Shown piece after piece: positions 44,790 to 56,142 of a stretch of 64,000 nt of DNA; positions within the stretch are counted from its first letter, which is position 1, and every line of letters begins with the position of its first letter. Both the position numbers and the translations under genes were made by a program. Origin of the DNA: Erinaceus europaeus. Lineage: Eukaryota; Chordata; Mammalia; Eulipotyphla; Erinaceidae. The notes below the pieces were generated by a model. It worked only from the letters and a program-made list of their open reading frames with translations. It made no database searches and was not told where the DNA came from. Location: the NCBI RefSeq assembly GCF_950295315.1, contig NC_080165.1, positions 9,264,417-9,328,416 on the forward strand, given 5' to 3'.

Positions 44790-44935
44790 AAGAGATATAT
44801 AGAGAAAGAAACAGAGAGAGACCAGAACATCACTCATTTCTGGTTTATGGTGGTGCTGGGGATTGAACCTGAAACCTAAGAGCCTCAGGTATAAAATTCT
44901 TTTGAAGAACCATTAAACTATCTCCCCAGCCCTTA
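44790..44935 (-). mobile_element. Type 4 SINE
   Basis: 'agagaccagaacatcactc', 'ggggattgaacctgaaacc', 'accattaaactatctcccc'. Confidence 0.75.
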
Positions 44936-44944
44936 AAAAATTAA

Positions 44945-45235
44945 AATTTAATTTATGTATAAAATAAAAAATAGAAAATATTGACAAAACCATAAAATAA
45001 GAGGGATAAAATTCTACACAATTCCCAGCACCAGATCTCCATATCCGATCCCCTCCACTGGAAGCTTTTCTATTCTTTAACCCTCTGGGAGCATGGACCC
45101 AGGATCATTATGGGATGCAGAAGGTGGAAGGTCTGGCTTCTGTAATTGCTTCTCCACTGAACATGGGTGTTGGTAGGTGGATCCATACTCCCAGCCTGTC
45201 TCTCTTTTTCCCTAGTGTTTTCATGTTTTGGGTTT
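44945..45235 (-). mobile_element. Family A copy
   Basis: Reverse orientation, from 'ttaatttatgtataaaat' through 'gggatgcagaaggtggaag' to 'cagcctgtctctctttttcc'. 5'-truncated. Confidence 0.75.
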
Positions 45236-45364
45236 GACATATGATATTGGTATTTTTGTGTTGTCAGGTATGGTAAGGTATCATAAGGGATTTTTATCTG
45301 TGTTCTTTATTTTTTTATTTTAATTTTTTATTATATTTATTTATTCCTTTTTGTTGCCCATGTT

Positions 45365-46298
45365 TGTCAGGTTGCATCGCAGGAGAGAGAAGAGACCAGG
45401 AACTCGTGGCAGAGTGGGAATGCAAATCTTTATTCATGCGGACACCCCAGAGTTGGATGTGAGCACAGCTGGTTTATGCCATGTGGAGTTAGAAAAATGG
45501 CCACCTCCTGCTATGCATGCCAGCCCTTCTCCAGGTCGGGACATGGAAGAGAAAAAGAGAAAGCGGAAACAGGAGTGACTTTGTTGTTGTTGTTGTTGTT
45601 ATTATTATTATTATTTAATTTTTTTTTTTATTTAAGAAAGGAGGAGTGACTTTTATAGGAGAATTCTGGAAGTGGCAAGTCAGGACGGAATTGGCTAGGA
45701 AAGGGGCTGGAGAAAACAAGGCACTCTGGGAAGGTAGAAAGCAACAAGGCACTCTGGGAAGGTAGAAAGCAACAAGGCACTCTGGGAAGGTAGAGAGCAA
45801 CAAGGCACTCTGGGAAGGTAGAGAGCAGCAAGGCACTCTGGGAAGGTAGAAAGCAACAAGGCACTCTGGGAAGGTAGAGAGCAACAAGGCACTCTGGGAA
45901 GGTAGAGAGCAGCAAGGCACTCTGGGAAGGTAGAGAGCAACAAGGCACTCTGGGAAGGTAGAGAGCAGCAAGGCACTCTGGGAAGGTAGAGAGCAGCAAG
46001 GCACTCTGGGAAGGTAGAAAGCAACAAGGCACTCTGGGAAGGTAGAAAGCAACAAGGCACTCTGGGAAGGTAGAGAGCAACACGGCACTCTGGGAAGGTA
46101 GAGAGCTTCCATAGCAATGGTGGCTATAGTTTTTTCAGCTCGTGTGAATGGCCGATACCCTGAGGGGGTAATGTGGTGGCAGAGGAGTCATTTTTAAAAC
46201 ATTGCAGAAGATTGATATGTAAATAATAATACTCGCAGGGAAATATGGTGGTTTGTGGGTCCTGCCTAACTCAACCACATCTGTACAATATCCCAACA
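45365..46298 (-). mobile_element. Solo ERV LTR with an internal 28-bp minisatellite
   Basis: 934 bp, TGTCAGG...CCCAACA on +, flanked by a perfect 6-bp duplication CATGTT (45359-45364 and 46299-46304), as expected for class II ERVs. On the minus strand there is U3 with the tandem array, a TATA-like CTATAAAAG (about 45649-45657), then AATAAAG (about 45430-45436). It is inserted inside an antisense type 1 SINE: the SINE sequence up to 'gttgccca' before the LTR resumes at 'gttgttttattgttg' after it. A further small T-rich insert at 45582-45641 is bounded by an 11-bp repeat 'aggagtgactt' (45571-45581 and 45642-45652). Confidence 0.88.
45718..46109. repeat. Minisatellite, 14 copies of a 28-bp unit
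   Basis: Tandem units 'aaggcactctgggaaggtag' plus 'a(a/g)agca(a/g)c' start at 45718 and then every 28 bp to 46082. Units differ mainly at two A/G positions. It lies in the U3 part of the surrounding LTR. Because 28 is not a multiple of 3 and the unit has no stop on the minus strand, three overlapping long reading frames arise by chance. They are not genes. Confidence 0.97.
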
Positions 46299-46547
46299 CA
46301 TGTTGTTTTATTGTTGTTGTTATTATTGTTGTTATTGATGTCATTGTTGGACAGGACAGAGAGAAATGGCGAGAGGAGAGGAAGACAGAGAGGGGGAGAG
46401 AAAGACAGACACCTGCAGACCTGCTTCACCGCCTGGGAAGTGAGTCCCCTGCAGGTGGGGAGTGGAGGACTCAAACTGCAGGTCCTTGTGCTTTGTGTGT
46501 GCCACGTGCACTCAACCCACTGAGCTACGACCCGACTCCCCAACAAA

Positions 46548-46893
46548 TTTTTTTTTTCCTCCAGGGTTATTGCTGGGCTCGGTGCCTGCACCATGAATCC
46601 ACCGCTCCTGGAGGCCATTTTTCCCCCCTTTTGTTGCCCTTGTTGTAGCTTCGTTGTGGTTATTACTATTGCCCTTGTTGATGCAATTCGTTGTTGGGTA
46701 GGACAGAGAGAAATGGAGAGAGGCGGGGAAGACAGAGAGGAGGAGAGAAAGACAGACACCTGCAGACCTGCTTCACCGCCTGTGAAGCGACTCCCCTGCA
46801 GGTGGGGAGCCGGGGGCTCGAACTGGGATCCTTATGCCCGTCCTTGTGCTTTGTGCCACGTGCGCTTAACCCACTGCTCTACCGCCGACTCCT
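46548..46893 (-). mobile_element. Composite type 1 SINE
   Basis: 'cctccagggttattgctggg' module and full body to 'gctctaccgccgactcc', arranged head to tail with the previous SINE. Confidence 0.9.
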
Positions 46894-46899
46894 CTTTAT

Positions 46900-47874
46900 C
46901 TGTGTTCTGAAAGCTAGTATTTTGAGAACTGAGTATTTGTATTCTATATTTCTGTTTTTATGAGTATCAAAGATCTACCCAGTGGTAGACTAGGAATTTA
47001 AATGTTTAGAATGCAAAATGCCCTATTTTTGTCTCTTCTCTGATCTTTTTTTTTTCTTTTATCCATTGAATTTTTGTCCTGTCTAACTGTGTCTGTTAAT
47101 GCCAACTATAACTCTGCATCACTGCCAAGTATAGGAACTCATTTGTGTGGGGTATCTGGAAATGTTGGTCCTATATTAAGAACAAATAAAAAGTTATCTC
47201 AGTTAGTAATGTCCAACTCCTAAACTTAAAAGAGAAAAAATATTAATAGGAATCAGCTGTTTATTTAACAGGTCAAGTTGGTCTCTGGTGTCCATGGGGA
47301 CGCTTGAGGACGAACTGATTAACGTTGAGAAGTGTGGAAATAGGATCAATAGTTTTCAGTCACTGAGGAAGATTACCAGAAGTCAAAGAAGCAAGCCTTT
47401 AACAGGGCCTGTTGTGCAGCTCAGACCCAGGTCTTTCAAGCACTTGGCAAGCCATTTAGAAAGTCTAATTGTAGCTGCTGAGTCATTTTCCACTACTGTC
47501 ACACTTCCATTCAGTACGTTCCATTTTAGGAACAGTATAACTTGCCCAGCTAGAAGTGGTTTAATTTAAACCCTGACTCTCACCTGTGTGAATCAAAATG
47601 TCTCGCAAAGTGCAAATAAAATAATCCTGCGGAGACCATGATTATTTCATCTTCTCATAACTCCTCTTCAGAGCTGAGCTGGTGTTGTTCAGGTGTGTAG
47701 GAAAAGTGTAAGTTTTAGAGAACTGGACTGAGGAGTGATGGAAAAAAGGAAGATCATATAGGATAATGAATCGGTCTACATTTTCCCTAACATGAAGACA
47801 CAGGATGTATTATTTTAAAATGTATAATTATAATTCAAGTTTTCATCATGGCAAAATTGAATACTGATTCCTTT
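46900..47874. other. Unique-looking non-coding sequence
   Basis: No recognised repeat. The 93-codon frame at 47288-47569 has no family features and no visible splice context. Confidence 0.4.
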
Positions 47875-48162
47875 TTAAAAATTTTTTTTATATTTATTTT
47901 CCCTTTTGTTGCCTTTGTTGTTTTTTATTATTGTTGTAATTGATGTCCTCATTGTTGGATAGGACAGAGAGAAATGGAGAGAGGAGGGGAAGACAGAGAG
48001 GGGGAGAGAAAGACAGACACCTCAGACCTGCTTAACCGCCTGGGAAGTGATTCCCCTGCAGGTGGGGAGCCGGGGCTCAAACCCGGGAACTGGCATCCTT
48101 AGTTGGTCTTTGTGCTTAGCGCCACCTGCGCTTAACCTGCTGCACCACCACCCGGCTTACTA
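47875..48162 (-). mobile_element. Type 1 SINE
   Basis: 'ttattttcccttttgttgcc' to 'gctgcaccaccacccggc'. Confidence 0.88.
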
Positions 48163-48241
48163 CTGATTCCTTAAAACATGAAAGAATGGCTGCTTTTGAA
48201 AGACAGTTAAGGCATTACTGATATGTGGAACTAGAGTATAT

Positions 48242-48245
<4 letters not shown>

Positions 48246-48280
<35 letters not shown>

Positions 48281-48302
48281 ATATATATATATATATATAT
48301 AT
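48246..48302. repeat. (CT)n(TA)n microsatellite
   Basis: CT units then a switch to TA units. Confidence 0.95.
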
Positions 48303-48424
48303 GATATCTCAACAAATACTTTCATATTCAGTTTAATCTCCTCCCTATTATCTGGTTGATATGTAGTGAGTTTAGCAACTATTGCTGGGTTTTTTTGGTT
48401 GAGATTTATCTTGTTCCTTTTTCT

Positions 48425-48585
48425 TTACCCCCCTCCAGGGTTATTACTGTGGCTCGCACTACAAATCCATTGCTCCTGGTGGCCATTGTGTCTATTTTAT
48501 ATGATAAGACAGAGAAAAATTGAGAGAGGAGGTGGGGAGAGAGATTGAGAGAAAGATAGACACATGCAAACCTACTTCACTAAAT
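48425..48585 (-). mobile_element. Composite SINE, truncated
   Basis: 'ccctccagggttattactgtgg' module and part of the GA-rich body to 'acacatgcaaacctacttcac'. Confidence 0.75.
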
Positions 48586-48679
48586 GTTTGTTGTTTGAAA
48601 CATAAGCCTGAACATGTATAAGCATCCATATACACATGCAAGCAAATAGAAGGACTTATTTTCCCCAATCATATCATTG

Positions 48680-49510
48680 CATTATTAATGGCATAGTTGT
48701 TGGCATGTGAATATATTCTCCCCACGTTTCAACCCAGTTTTTAACCCACTTAATGTTCTGGGCCCCCCTTGTTAAAAATTAGTAGCTTGTAGGTGTGGGG
48801 GCTCATTTTTGGGATCTCAGTTCTATACTGAGATGGTCTGTGTATCTGTTTTGCTTCCAGTACTTGACAGTTTGCATTACAATAGCTCTATAGCACAATT
48901 TAAATCAGGAAGTATCATACTTCCAGTTTTTACCCCCCTCAAAATGTCTTTGCCAATTCTAGGTATTTTCTGGTTGTAGATAAATCTTTATAGCTTTTGT
49001 TCAATTCCCTTGAAGAAAATTGGTGGAATCCTAATAAGGGTGACATTAAATCTATCTATGGCTTTGGGTAGCATGGTCATAAAAAGACTTGTTTTATCAC
49101 TTTATCTGTATTGGAGAATATTTCATGTGTGCTTGAGAAGAGTGTGTATTTGGCTCATATTTGGTGGATTTCTGTGCTTAAGCCAGTAGAGAGATCTTAT
49201 CTAACATGCAGTTTAAATCCAGCATCTACGTATTGATTTTTGAGTTCCCTGGTCCTTTTTTTCTTCATCTTTACTACTGTTGAAAAATCATCAGCTGGAT
49301 TACTTGGTTCATTTTCTGTATTTCTAGCTCTATTATATCTGTTACCTTTAAATTTTGTTTTATCTCTGCTAAAAATCTTACTTTTCTGTGTATTGCTCTA
49401 ACCTAAGTAAGTGATCTCTTTATGACAATTATTTTGAACAATTATTTTGAGCGTAAACTACTTATCTTTGATTCTTTAAGATCAGATATTTATTTTGGCA
49501 CTGACTTTGA
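48680..49510 (-). mobile_element. Diverged L1 ORF2 fragments, antisense
   Basis: The 48720-49080 part parallels 8750-9130 (ORF2 C-terminal half). At about 49085 it jumps to sequence parallel to the endonuclease-side region (compare 11100-11480), so a large internal part is deleted. No open frame of length remains. Confidence 0.75.
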
Positions 49511-50264
49511 AACATATCCCTATGTTTCATAATTTTCCTTAATTCTCTGTATTGTTTTCTTTGCATTTATCAATCTTATCACATTGGTCCCATATAGGCA
49601 ATGAAAATTTTTAGTCCTGCCCAAGCTCCAGATTGATTCCCAGATTTTTTTTTTTTTGTGTGTGTGTATAGTTATTCCTTGTATTTGAACGTGTATACCC
49701 AAATGGGAGGATATTAAGATAGCGGTTAGCTTCAGTCTGATTAGAAGCCAGACCTTGTGGCAGCCAACTGGGGAAGTAGTAAAGTCATTTCCAGGTAATG
49801 ACAGAAAGTTGATTAGTTTTGTCTGCTCCTGCAGTGCTGGGCTACTATCTAACCTTGGGGAATGATCCTGCTCCCATTTAAAAAATGGAAACCCCATAGG
49901 CTATTAGGACTAAGCGGTTTGGATGCCTCTTTTCCTTGGATAACAACTATAGAAGTTGTGTTGCTAGGTGGGTAGACAGATTTATTCTAGGGAGATACTT
50001 TCATTTTGATTTTATTGTTAAGGCAAGATGGAGGGAGAAGTCCATCAAAGAACCTCCTAAATTCCAGGAAAAATCACAATCAGCCCCCTAGAGTCATACT
50101 ACTTAGTATTTGAAAGTCAGGGCAGCAGTTTTTAAAGTGTTTAACTACATTTCTTTCAGAAAAAGATTGAGAGACAGGGATTTTTTTTTTTCCTGCCTAC
50201 TTGGTGGTGAGCTTTGACTGGTAGTCTCTGCAAGTGCATATGCACACAACTATACTTGATTTGT
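49510..50264. other. Unannotated sequence
   Basis: 49510-49900 may be more decayed L1. Nothing firm. Confidence 0.3.
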
Positions 50265-50463
50265 TTAAATTAGTGATTTAATAATGATCAACAAGATTGT
50301 GGGATAAGAGGGGTACAATTCCATACAGTTCCCACCTACAAAGTTTCATATCCCATCCCCTCCACTGAAAGTTTCCTTTTACTTTATCACTCTGGGAATA
50401 TGGACCAAAGATTTTTTAAAAATTTATAAAATGAAAAATATTGACAAAACTATAGGAAGAGAG
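50265..50463 (-). mobile_element. Family A copy, 3' pieces
   Basis: Two family A 3' ends follow each other: 50265-50410 ('agtgatttaataatgatcaac' type) and 50411-50463 ('tttataaaatgaaaaatattg' type), the second cut by the LTR at 50464. Confidence 0.65.
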
Positions 50464-51156
50464 TGTTGGGACCATGTGTAAGCCTGATAGAGCTTAGGGA
50501 GAACCACCCTCGTCTTTGGATGGAGGTCTGAGAAGATAACCTCTTGGTAAGTCTCTCTCAACCGAGGTGAGCATAAGGGGGGAAACTCAGACTTGGTTCT
50601 TTCCTTCTTGACTCTCAGGCCCACAGATACCCCAGTACTTCCCTCCATTAACTGCAGGCCACATGGTCGCAGATTCACTCATTCAAAGTCGCCTTCTGAT
50701 CACAGAAAAACACACCTTATCACACACTTCATCACACACCTCAGACCCCAGACAAGAGAAATTCCAAACTATACGGCCTTTTGATATCCATCTTCTCTCT
50801 GCCTCACCCTACGGGTTTAACCCCTATGCTTCTCTCAAATACCTTTGGATAATTAAATTGCTTGTGTCATGGAGAATAACTGTCTTGTATCTCATCAATT
50901 CCTGTCATACCAGCCCCCAGCCTTAGGGGCATGCCGACCGTTAAGGAACCTGTAATTTCTGACATATTTCAGTAATAATTTCCTTCGTTTGTTTTTCTAT
51001 TTAACTCATGTCATGTTGCTAAACGAGTTCTGAGTTCTGAGTTAACACGCTGAGGAGCTCCCTGGTGTCTTTTACTTCGTGTCACCCCTGTCATGAGCGA
51101 GAAAGAACCAGTCCGTTACCTTTCCCCTGGAGATCACCCAGCCAGAGACCCCTACA
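50464..51156 (+). mobile_element. Solo LTR of a different ERV group, splitting a family A copy
   Basis: Starts TGTTGGGACC and ends CCCCTACA. The family A sequence 'gacaaaactatagga' before it resumes as 'aagaggagtaaaattcc' after it, so this is an insertion. The final part ('cctggagatcacccagccag...') resembles a U5 end, and an ATTAAA lies near 50857 on +. The target duplication is blurred (AAGAG on both sides). Assignment as an LTR is an inference from ends and context. Confidence 0.6.
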
Positions 51157-51570
51157 TAAGAGGAGTAAAATTCCACACATTTTCCACCACCAGTTCCGTA
51201 TCCAGTCCATTGGAAGATTTCCTATTCTTCATCCCTCAGGGAGTATGGACCCAGGGTCATTGTGGGGTGCAGAAGGTGGAAGGTCTGGCTTCTGTAATTG
51301 CTTCCCTGCTGAACATGGGCATTGGAAGGCGGGTCCATACTCCCAGCCTGTCTCTCTCTTTCCCTAGTGGGGCAGGGCTCTGAGGAGGTGGAGCTCCAGG
51401 ACACATTTGGTGAGGCCGTCTGCCCAGGGAAGTCAGGTTGACATCATGATAGCATCTACAACTTGGTGTTTGTATTAAGATACAAAGCAGAACAAATTGT
51501 TTAATAATCTGGAACCTAAAGGCAAGAATATAGCAGAGGAGATTTGGAGTCTTCATGTTGGAAGCCCATG
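51157..51570 (-). mobile_element. Family A copy, continuation after the LTR
   Basis: Resumes at 'aagaggagtaaaattccac' and runs to 'gaggagatttggagtcttc'. With 50411-50463 it restores one family A copy. Confidence 0.75.
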
Positions 51571-51769
51571 TACACACGTACACCTGTTAAGAGCAACTTC
51601 TTTGTTAGTTCAGTCCTATTGAACTTGTGTATGAAAGCCCTTTGCTACCAGAACCAAGCAACCCAGATGCAGAGGCGAAGTGCCCAGATGGCAACTGCAG
51701 AGTGGGCTTGTCCAGCCTGCGCACAAAGTTCTTTCAGAGGGATGTTGGTGACCCGGTTTTATTGCTGCA

Positions 51770-51895
51770 TTCTCTCTCTCTCTCTCTCTCTCCCTCTCTC
51801 TCTCTCTCTCATACCAGAACACTGCTCAGCTCTGGCTTATGGTAGTGTGGGGGACTGAACCTGGGACTTTGGAGCCTCAGGCATGGCAATGACTC
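51770..51895 (-). mobile_element. (TC)n and type 4 SINE
   Basis: TC run at 51772-51811, then 'cagaacactgctcagctctgg' and 'ggactgaacctgggactttgg'. Confidence 0.8.
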
Positions 51896-52284
51896 TTCGT
51901 GGTTTATTTTAGGTTGACTCTTCCCTACTATATGTTTTATTTGTACTGTATGTAATATTTGTCTCACGAATATTGTTTCCATACTGAATTCTGAAACTGG
52001 GTGCCAGTATAGCACAAACTTTCTCTTTGCAAACTTTAGAGGTAATACATGATCATTAGAGAAAATGTGTGAAATATATACATATAGGTTAGAGAAATAA
52101 AATTACTCATCATAGTATAACCAATCTCTACATTTTATTGTATTTTCTGTTGATTGCCATTTGTAACTGTCCAGATATTTTCTTGAATGCCTCACCTACA
52201 AATTGTGTCTAAATATTTTATAATATTCTGTATTTTTCTATGCTACAAACCTATTTTTTAATATATTTTAAATTTATAAGTAAT

Positions 52285-53215
52285 ACTTTATTTTATTTTA
52301 TTAGTGATTTAATATTAATTACAAAATTACATGTCAACAGGGGTATAACTCCACACCATTCCCACAACCAGAGTTCTGAATCCTCAGTTCTTCCACATTT
52401 CTCTTAAGGTTGCAGACAAGGGTTAACCGTCATCTCTACAACTATTTGTCTACATTTGTACTTAATTGCTCCCCTTTTCTTCTAGGTCCAGCCTTCTCCT
52501 CCCCTCCAAGCTACACATAACCCGATTATTACATCCAAATTTTCCTCTCCTTTTCCCTCCTTTCTCTCCAGATCCCAATGGAGCTGGAGTTCAGAGCCCT
52601 CTTATTTTCCCCCTGTCACTTCTCCCCCACTGGGAGTGTGAATCAAAGTTGTTTTTGGGGTGCAGAAGGTAGGAGTTCTGGCTTCTATAATTTCTTTTCT
52701 GCTGGACATGGGTGTTAGCAGGTAGATCCATACCCTCAGCCTGTTTCTATCTTTCCCTAGTGGAGTAAAGCTCTGGAGAGGTGAGGTTCCAAGACACATT
52801 GGTGAGGTCATCTGCCCAACAAAGTCAGGATAGAATCATGGTAGCATTTGCAGCTTGGTGTCTGGAAGGTGGCAGTATATAAAGTGAGACAAAATAAATG
52901 AACAGGGACCAAAATGTAGGAACAGAGCAAATGAGATTAGGGATCACAGGGTAGAATAAAGCTGGAAAGTCCATTTTAGGCATGTTTCTAGGGGTCCACA
53001 ACTACAGTAGTGTTGCTTGAGTTTGACAGAGAACATGAAGTTGGATAAAACACTGAAAAAATGGTGTCAGAGTAGAGAAAGGGGCTAGAAAGTTAGATTA
53101 GGGCAGAGAGCAGCTAGCATTCTTGAAAAATTGTGTGGATAAAAATTGTGTGGACTATTTACCTCCATTGACCTGATGCAATATATATATCCAGTCTAAG
53201 TAATATTTTATACAC
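52285..53215 (-). mobile_element. Family A copy, long older subtype
   Basis: Begins 'tttattagtgatttaata' and contains an extra ~230-bp block (52380-52620, ending 'ggagttcagagccctctt') that younger copies lack but 5600-5945 shares. It extends 5' to the 'gggcagagagcagc' block at about 53100. Confidence 0.7.
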
Positions 53216-54164
53216 AGTGGAGTTCATGTAAGTTACAAATACCATCAGGATGAAAATAATCCAAAATTATGATTATTTATTTGAAATAGAGTCCTAGAAA
53301 TAGTACCACTGGTTCAAATGAAGTGGAGAGTTTATTGTCAATTGCTTGGCAATAAATTTAACCACCAGCAGTGTAGAATGCTACATCATTCAATGGAGAA
53401 TTGCTGAAAGAAATTGTACTAAAATAAGTATTACTACTATAATAAATCTCCCTAAATTTATTATCTCAGAGTAGTGCAAATGTATTGGTTTATAGTTTGA
53501 ATGCCACAGGTGCTAAAAATCAAGGTATTATCACAGTTGCATGCCTTCTAGATGCTTTAAAGAAATTTTCATTGATTTTTTCCAGCATCTAAAGTCTCAC
53601 TGTCCTCTCAACTGATGCCCCTTCCTCTCTTTGAATCTATTAGGTTAGCATTTTCAATTTTTTTTTCTCTTTTTAGTTGCTGCTTCTGTTAGCTCCTTCC
53701 AGTCCTCTTGCCTTCTCCTCTAAGACTTGTGCTTACGTTGGCTCAGCTTGTGTGATCCAGGGCAGTCTTTCCATCTCAAGATCCCCAACTTAGTGACATT
53801 GACAAAGACTCATTTGTTATGCAAGGCACCGTATTTATAGGTCCTTGAGGTTAAGAGATGGAAATCTTTGGAAAATCATTATCCATCTATCTATAAGATG
53901 AACAGAACATAATTTGACTTTCTGTTCTAGTGAACATTTTTGCAGAACTGCAGGTATTCAGGTCCTGTTAGAAAGTTTTCATCCAGATTATTTCATGGTT
54001 GCAAATAATATATAGAGAACTATATTAATTAAGTATCTACAAAGGAAAGAGATTGAGTGAAGTCATGAAAAGTCTCCAAGTCAACTGGTTGGAAAGAGGT
54101 AGATCTGTTGAATTTTTAAACTGATTATACTTGTTTTTGTTATATCACCTTCAAAAAAATCAAA
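53216..54164. other. Unique-looking non-coding sequence
   Basis: No gene or repeat recognised. Confidence 0.4.
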
Positions 54165-54510
54165 CTGTCCAAGATGGGTCAGAGAAGGTGGGTTCACTGT
54201 TCTTGATAGCTGCATAGTATTCCATTGTGTATATATACCACAGCTTTCTCAGCCACTCATCTGGTGGTGGGAACCTGGGTTGCTTCCAGGTTTTAGCTCT
54301 TATGAATTGTGCTGCTATTAACATAGGAGTACACACCTCTTTTTGGTTGGGTGTTATGGAGTCCTTGGGGTATAACCCCAGGAAAGGAATTACTGGATCA
54401 TATGGAAGGTCCATGTGTAGCCTTGTGAGAGTTTTCCAGACTGCTCTCCAGAGAGGCTGTACCAATTTACATTCCCACCAGCAATGCAAAAGGGTTCCTC
54501 TGTCCCCTAC
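54165..54510 (-). mobile_element. Inverted 5' half of an L1 insertion
   Basis: The minus strand has about 105 open codons of L1 ORF2 C-terminus (H-C-W-W-E-C at the start, I-Y-T-M-E-Y-Y-A-A-I-K-N near the end). It is joined head-to-head with the + oriented 3' part at about 54511. Confidence 0.9.
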
Positions 54511-54845
54511 AGAGCTAGAAGGAATTATGTTAAGTGAGCTAAGTCAGAAAGATAAAGATGAGTATGGGATGATCCCACTCATCGACAGAAGTTGACTAAG
54601 AAGATCTGAAAGGGAAACTAAAAGCAGGACCTGACCAAATTGTAAGTAGGGTACCAAAGTAAAAACCCTGTGGTGAGGGGTAGACATGCAGCTTCCTGGG
54701 CCAGTGGGGGGTGAGAGTGGGAGGGAGGGATGGGTCACAGTCTTCTGGTGGTGGGAATGGTGTTTATGTACACTCCTAGTAAAATGTAGTCATATAAATC
54801 ACTAGTTAATTAATATGAGAGGGGGAAAATTAATTGTATGTACCG
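54511..54845 (+). mobile_element. Forward 3' half of the same L1 insertion
   Basis: Continues the L1 in + orientation ('aagtgagctaagtcagaaag', 'gtatgggatgatcccactc', then the 3' UTR with 'ggtggtgggaatggtg'). Together with 54165-54510 it forms the inversion structure produced by twin priming. Confidence 0.85.
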
Positions 54846-54879
54846 AAGTTTTTTAAAATACAGTCTTTTTAATATATAG

Positions 54880-55927
54880 GCTGTGTGTTTGATATGCGGA
54901 CTCTCTCAAAAGCCTAGACCAAGTAGATCAGAAGCAACCAATAGTACAGCTATATATACAAGATACTGGGTACTGTACAGCAAACCCTAACAAAAGGACT
55001 TTTCAAAGTTAACCCAATTACCAAATAATGTGATAACATTAACTATCGATTGTCTTTTTGAACCCTAAGACAGCAGGAACCTCACATCTCCACTACAGAG
55101 CCTCTACTTCCCCCAGTCCTGGAACCCTTGGATAGGGCCCACTTTCCCGCATGCTTCTCCCAATCCATATAAAATAATATTGCATCTGCCGATCGCAACC
55201 TAACCAACACAGCGATTGCCACCTCAACATGCTTCACTTCAGACTGTGTCCAGAGACTTCACGTGTGGAATGACAACCCTTCAGCTTCATTACTCGGGTA
55301 AGACCTTTCCTTTCATAGTATTCTCTAATTCCATCCCAGGTGGTTCAATTTCTAACAAAGTCCCAAAACCTAGATATACACCAGTTTCTGTGAGAGAGAG
55401 CATATGTTCACACGTATCCATAAACTACTGCAAAATATATACCTGAAAGCAGAAGTACACTAGAGTTTGCAGTGAGTACCCCCCTAACACTTCCTCTCCA
55501 CTATTCCAACCTTTGTGTCTATGATTGCTCAACAATTTGTTTGGCTTTGTATGTTAACTCTCTTTTCAGTCACCAGGTTCCAGATGTTATCAGGATGCCG
55601 GCCAGGCTTCCCTGGATTGAAGACCCCACCAATGTGCCTTGGAGCTCAGCTTCCCCAGAGACCCACCCTAATAGGGAAAGAGAGAGGCAGACTGGGAGTA
55701 TGGACCGATCAGTCAACGCCCATGTTCAGAGGGAAGCAATTACAGAAACCAGACCTTCCACCTTCTAAAACCCACAATGACCCTGGGTCCATGCTCCCAG
55801 AGGAATAGAGAATGGGAAAGCTATCAGGGGAGGGGACGGGATATTGGGTGGTGGAAATTGTGTGGAGTTGTACCCCTCCTACCCTATGGTTTGTTAATTT
55901 ATCCTTTCTTAAATAAAAAAAAATCAA
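54880..55927 (+). mobile_element. Family A copy, long, + orientation
   Basis: The last ~370 bp (55560-55925) are clear family A, ending 'ctttcttaaataaaaaaaa'. Upstream sequence to about 54880 appears to continue as a 5' region not seen elsewhere in the window, so the 5' limit is uncertain. Confidence 0.6.
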
Positions 55928-56045
55928 ACTAATTGTTATGTGGAAAACTGAGAAATGTTATATATACAAACAACTGTATTTTGTTACTATATCTTATTGT
56001 TAACTGTAAACCATTAATCCACCCAATTAAAAAAAAGGACAAAAA
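55928..56045 (+). mobile_element. L1 3' terminal fragment
   Basis: Short tail ('tatgtggaaaactgagaaatg' to 'ccacccaatt' and an A run) directly after a family A copy of the same orientation. Confidence 0.65.
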
Positions 56046-56142
56046 ATTCAAAGCATAAAAATAATAAGAAAATCAAACCCACACATACATTAAACTTAAA
56101 ATATTATGTATCAATTATAATTTCATAAAAGTTTTAAAAAGG

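Larger units (their letters stand above)
45310..46542 (-). mobile_element. Type 1 SINE interrupted by a solo LTR
   Basis: Tail part 45310-45364, body and head 46299-46542 ending 'gagctacgacccgactcccc'. The LTR at 45365-46298 separates them. Confidence 0.88.

Noticed and set aside
45700..46110. CRISPR-like array
   Set aside because: The units are contiguous 28-bp tandem repeats without spacers, in a mammalian LTR.
45615..46117. Three overlapping minus-strand frames of 140-165 codons with repeated S-T-F-P-E-C-L-type units
   Set aside because: They are a by-product of a stop-free 28-bp minisatellite inside an LTR. No family similarity, and all three frames are open.
47288..47569. 93-codon + strand frame
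   Set aside because: No recognisable family, no splice or promoter context, length within chance expectation.
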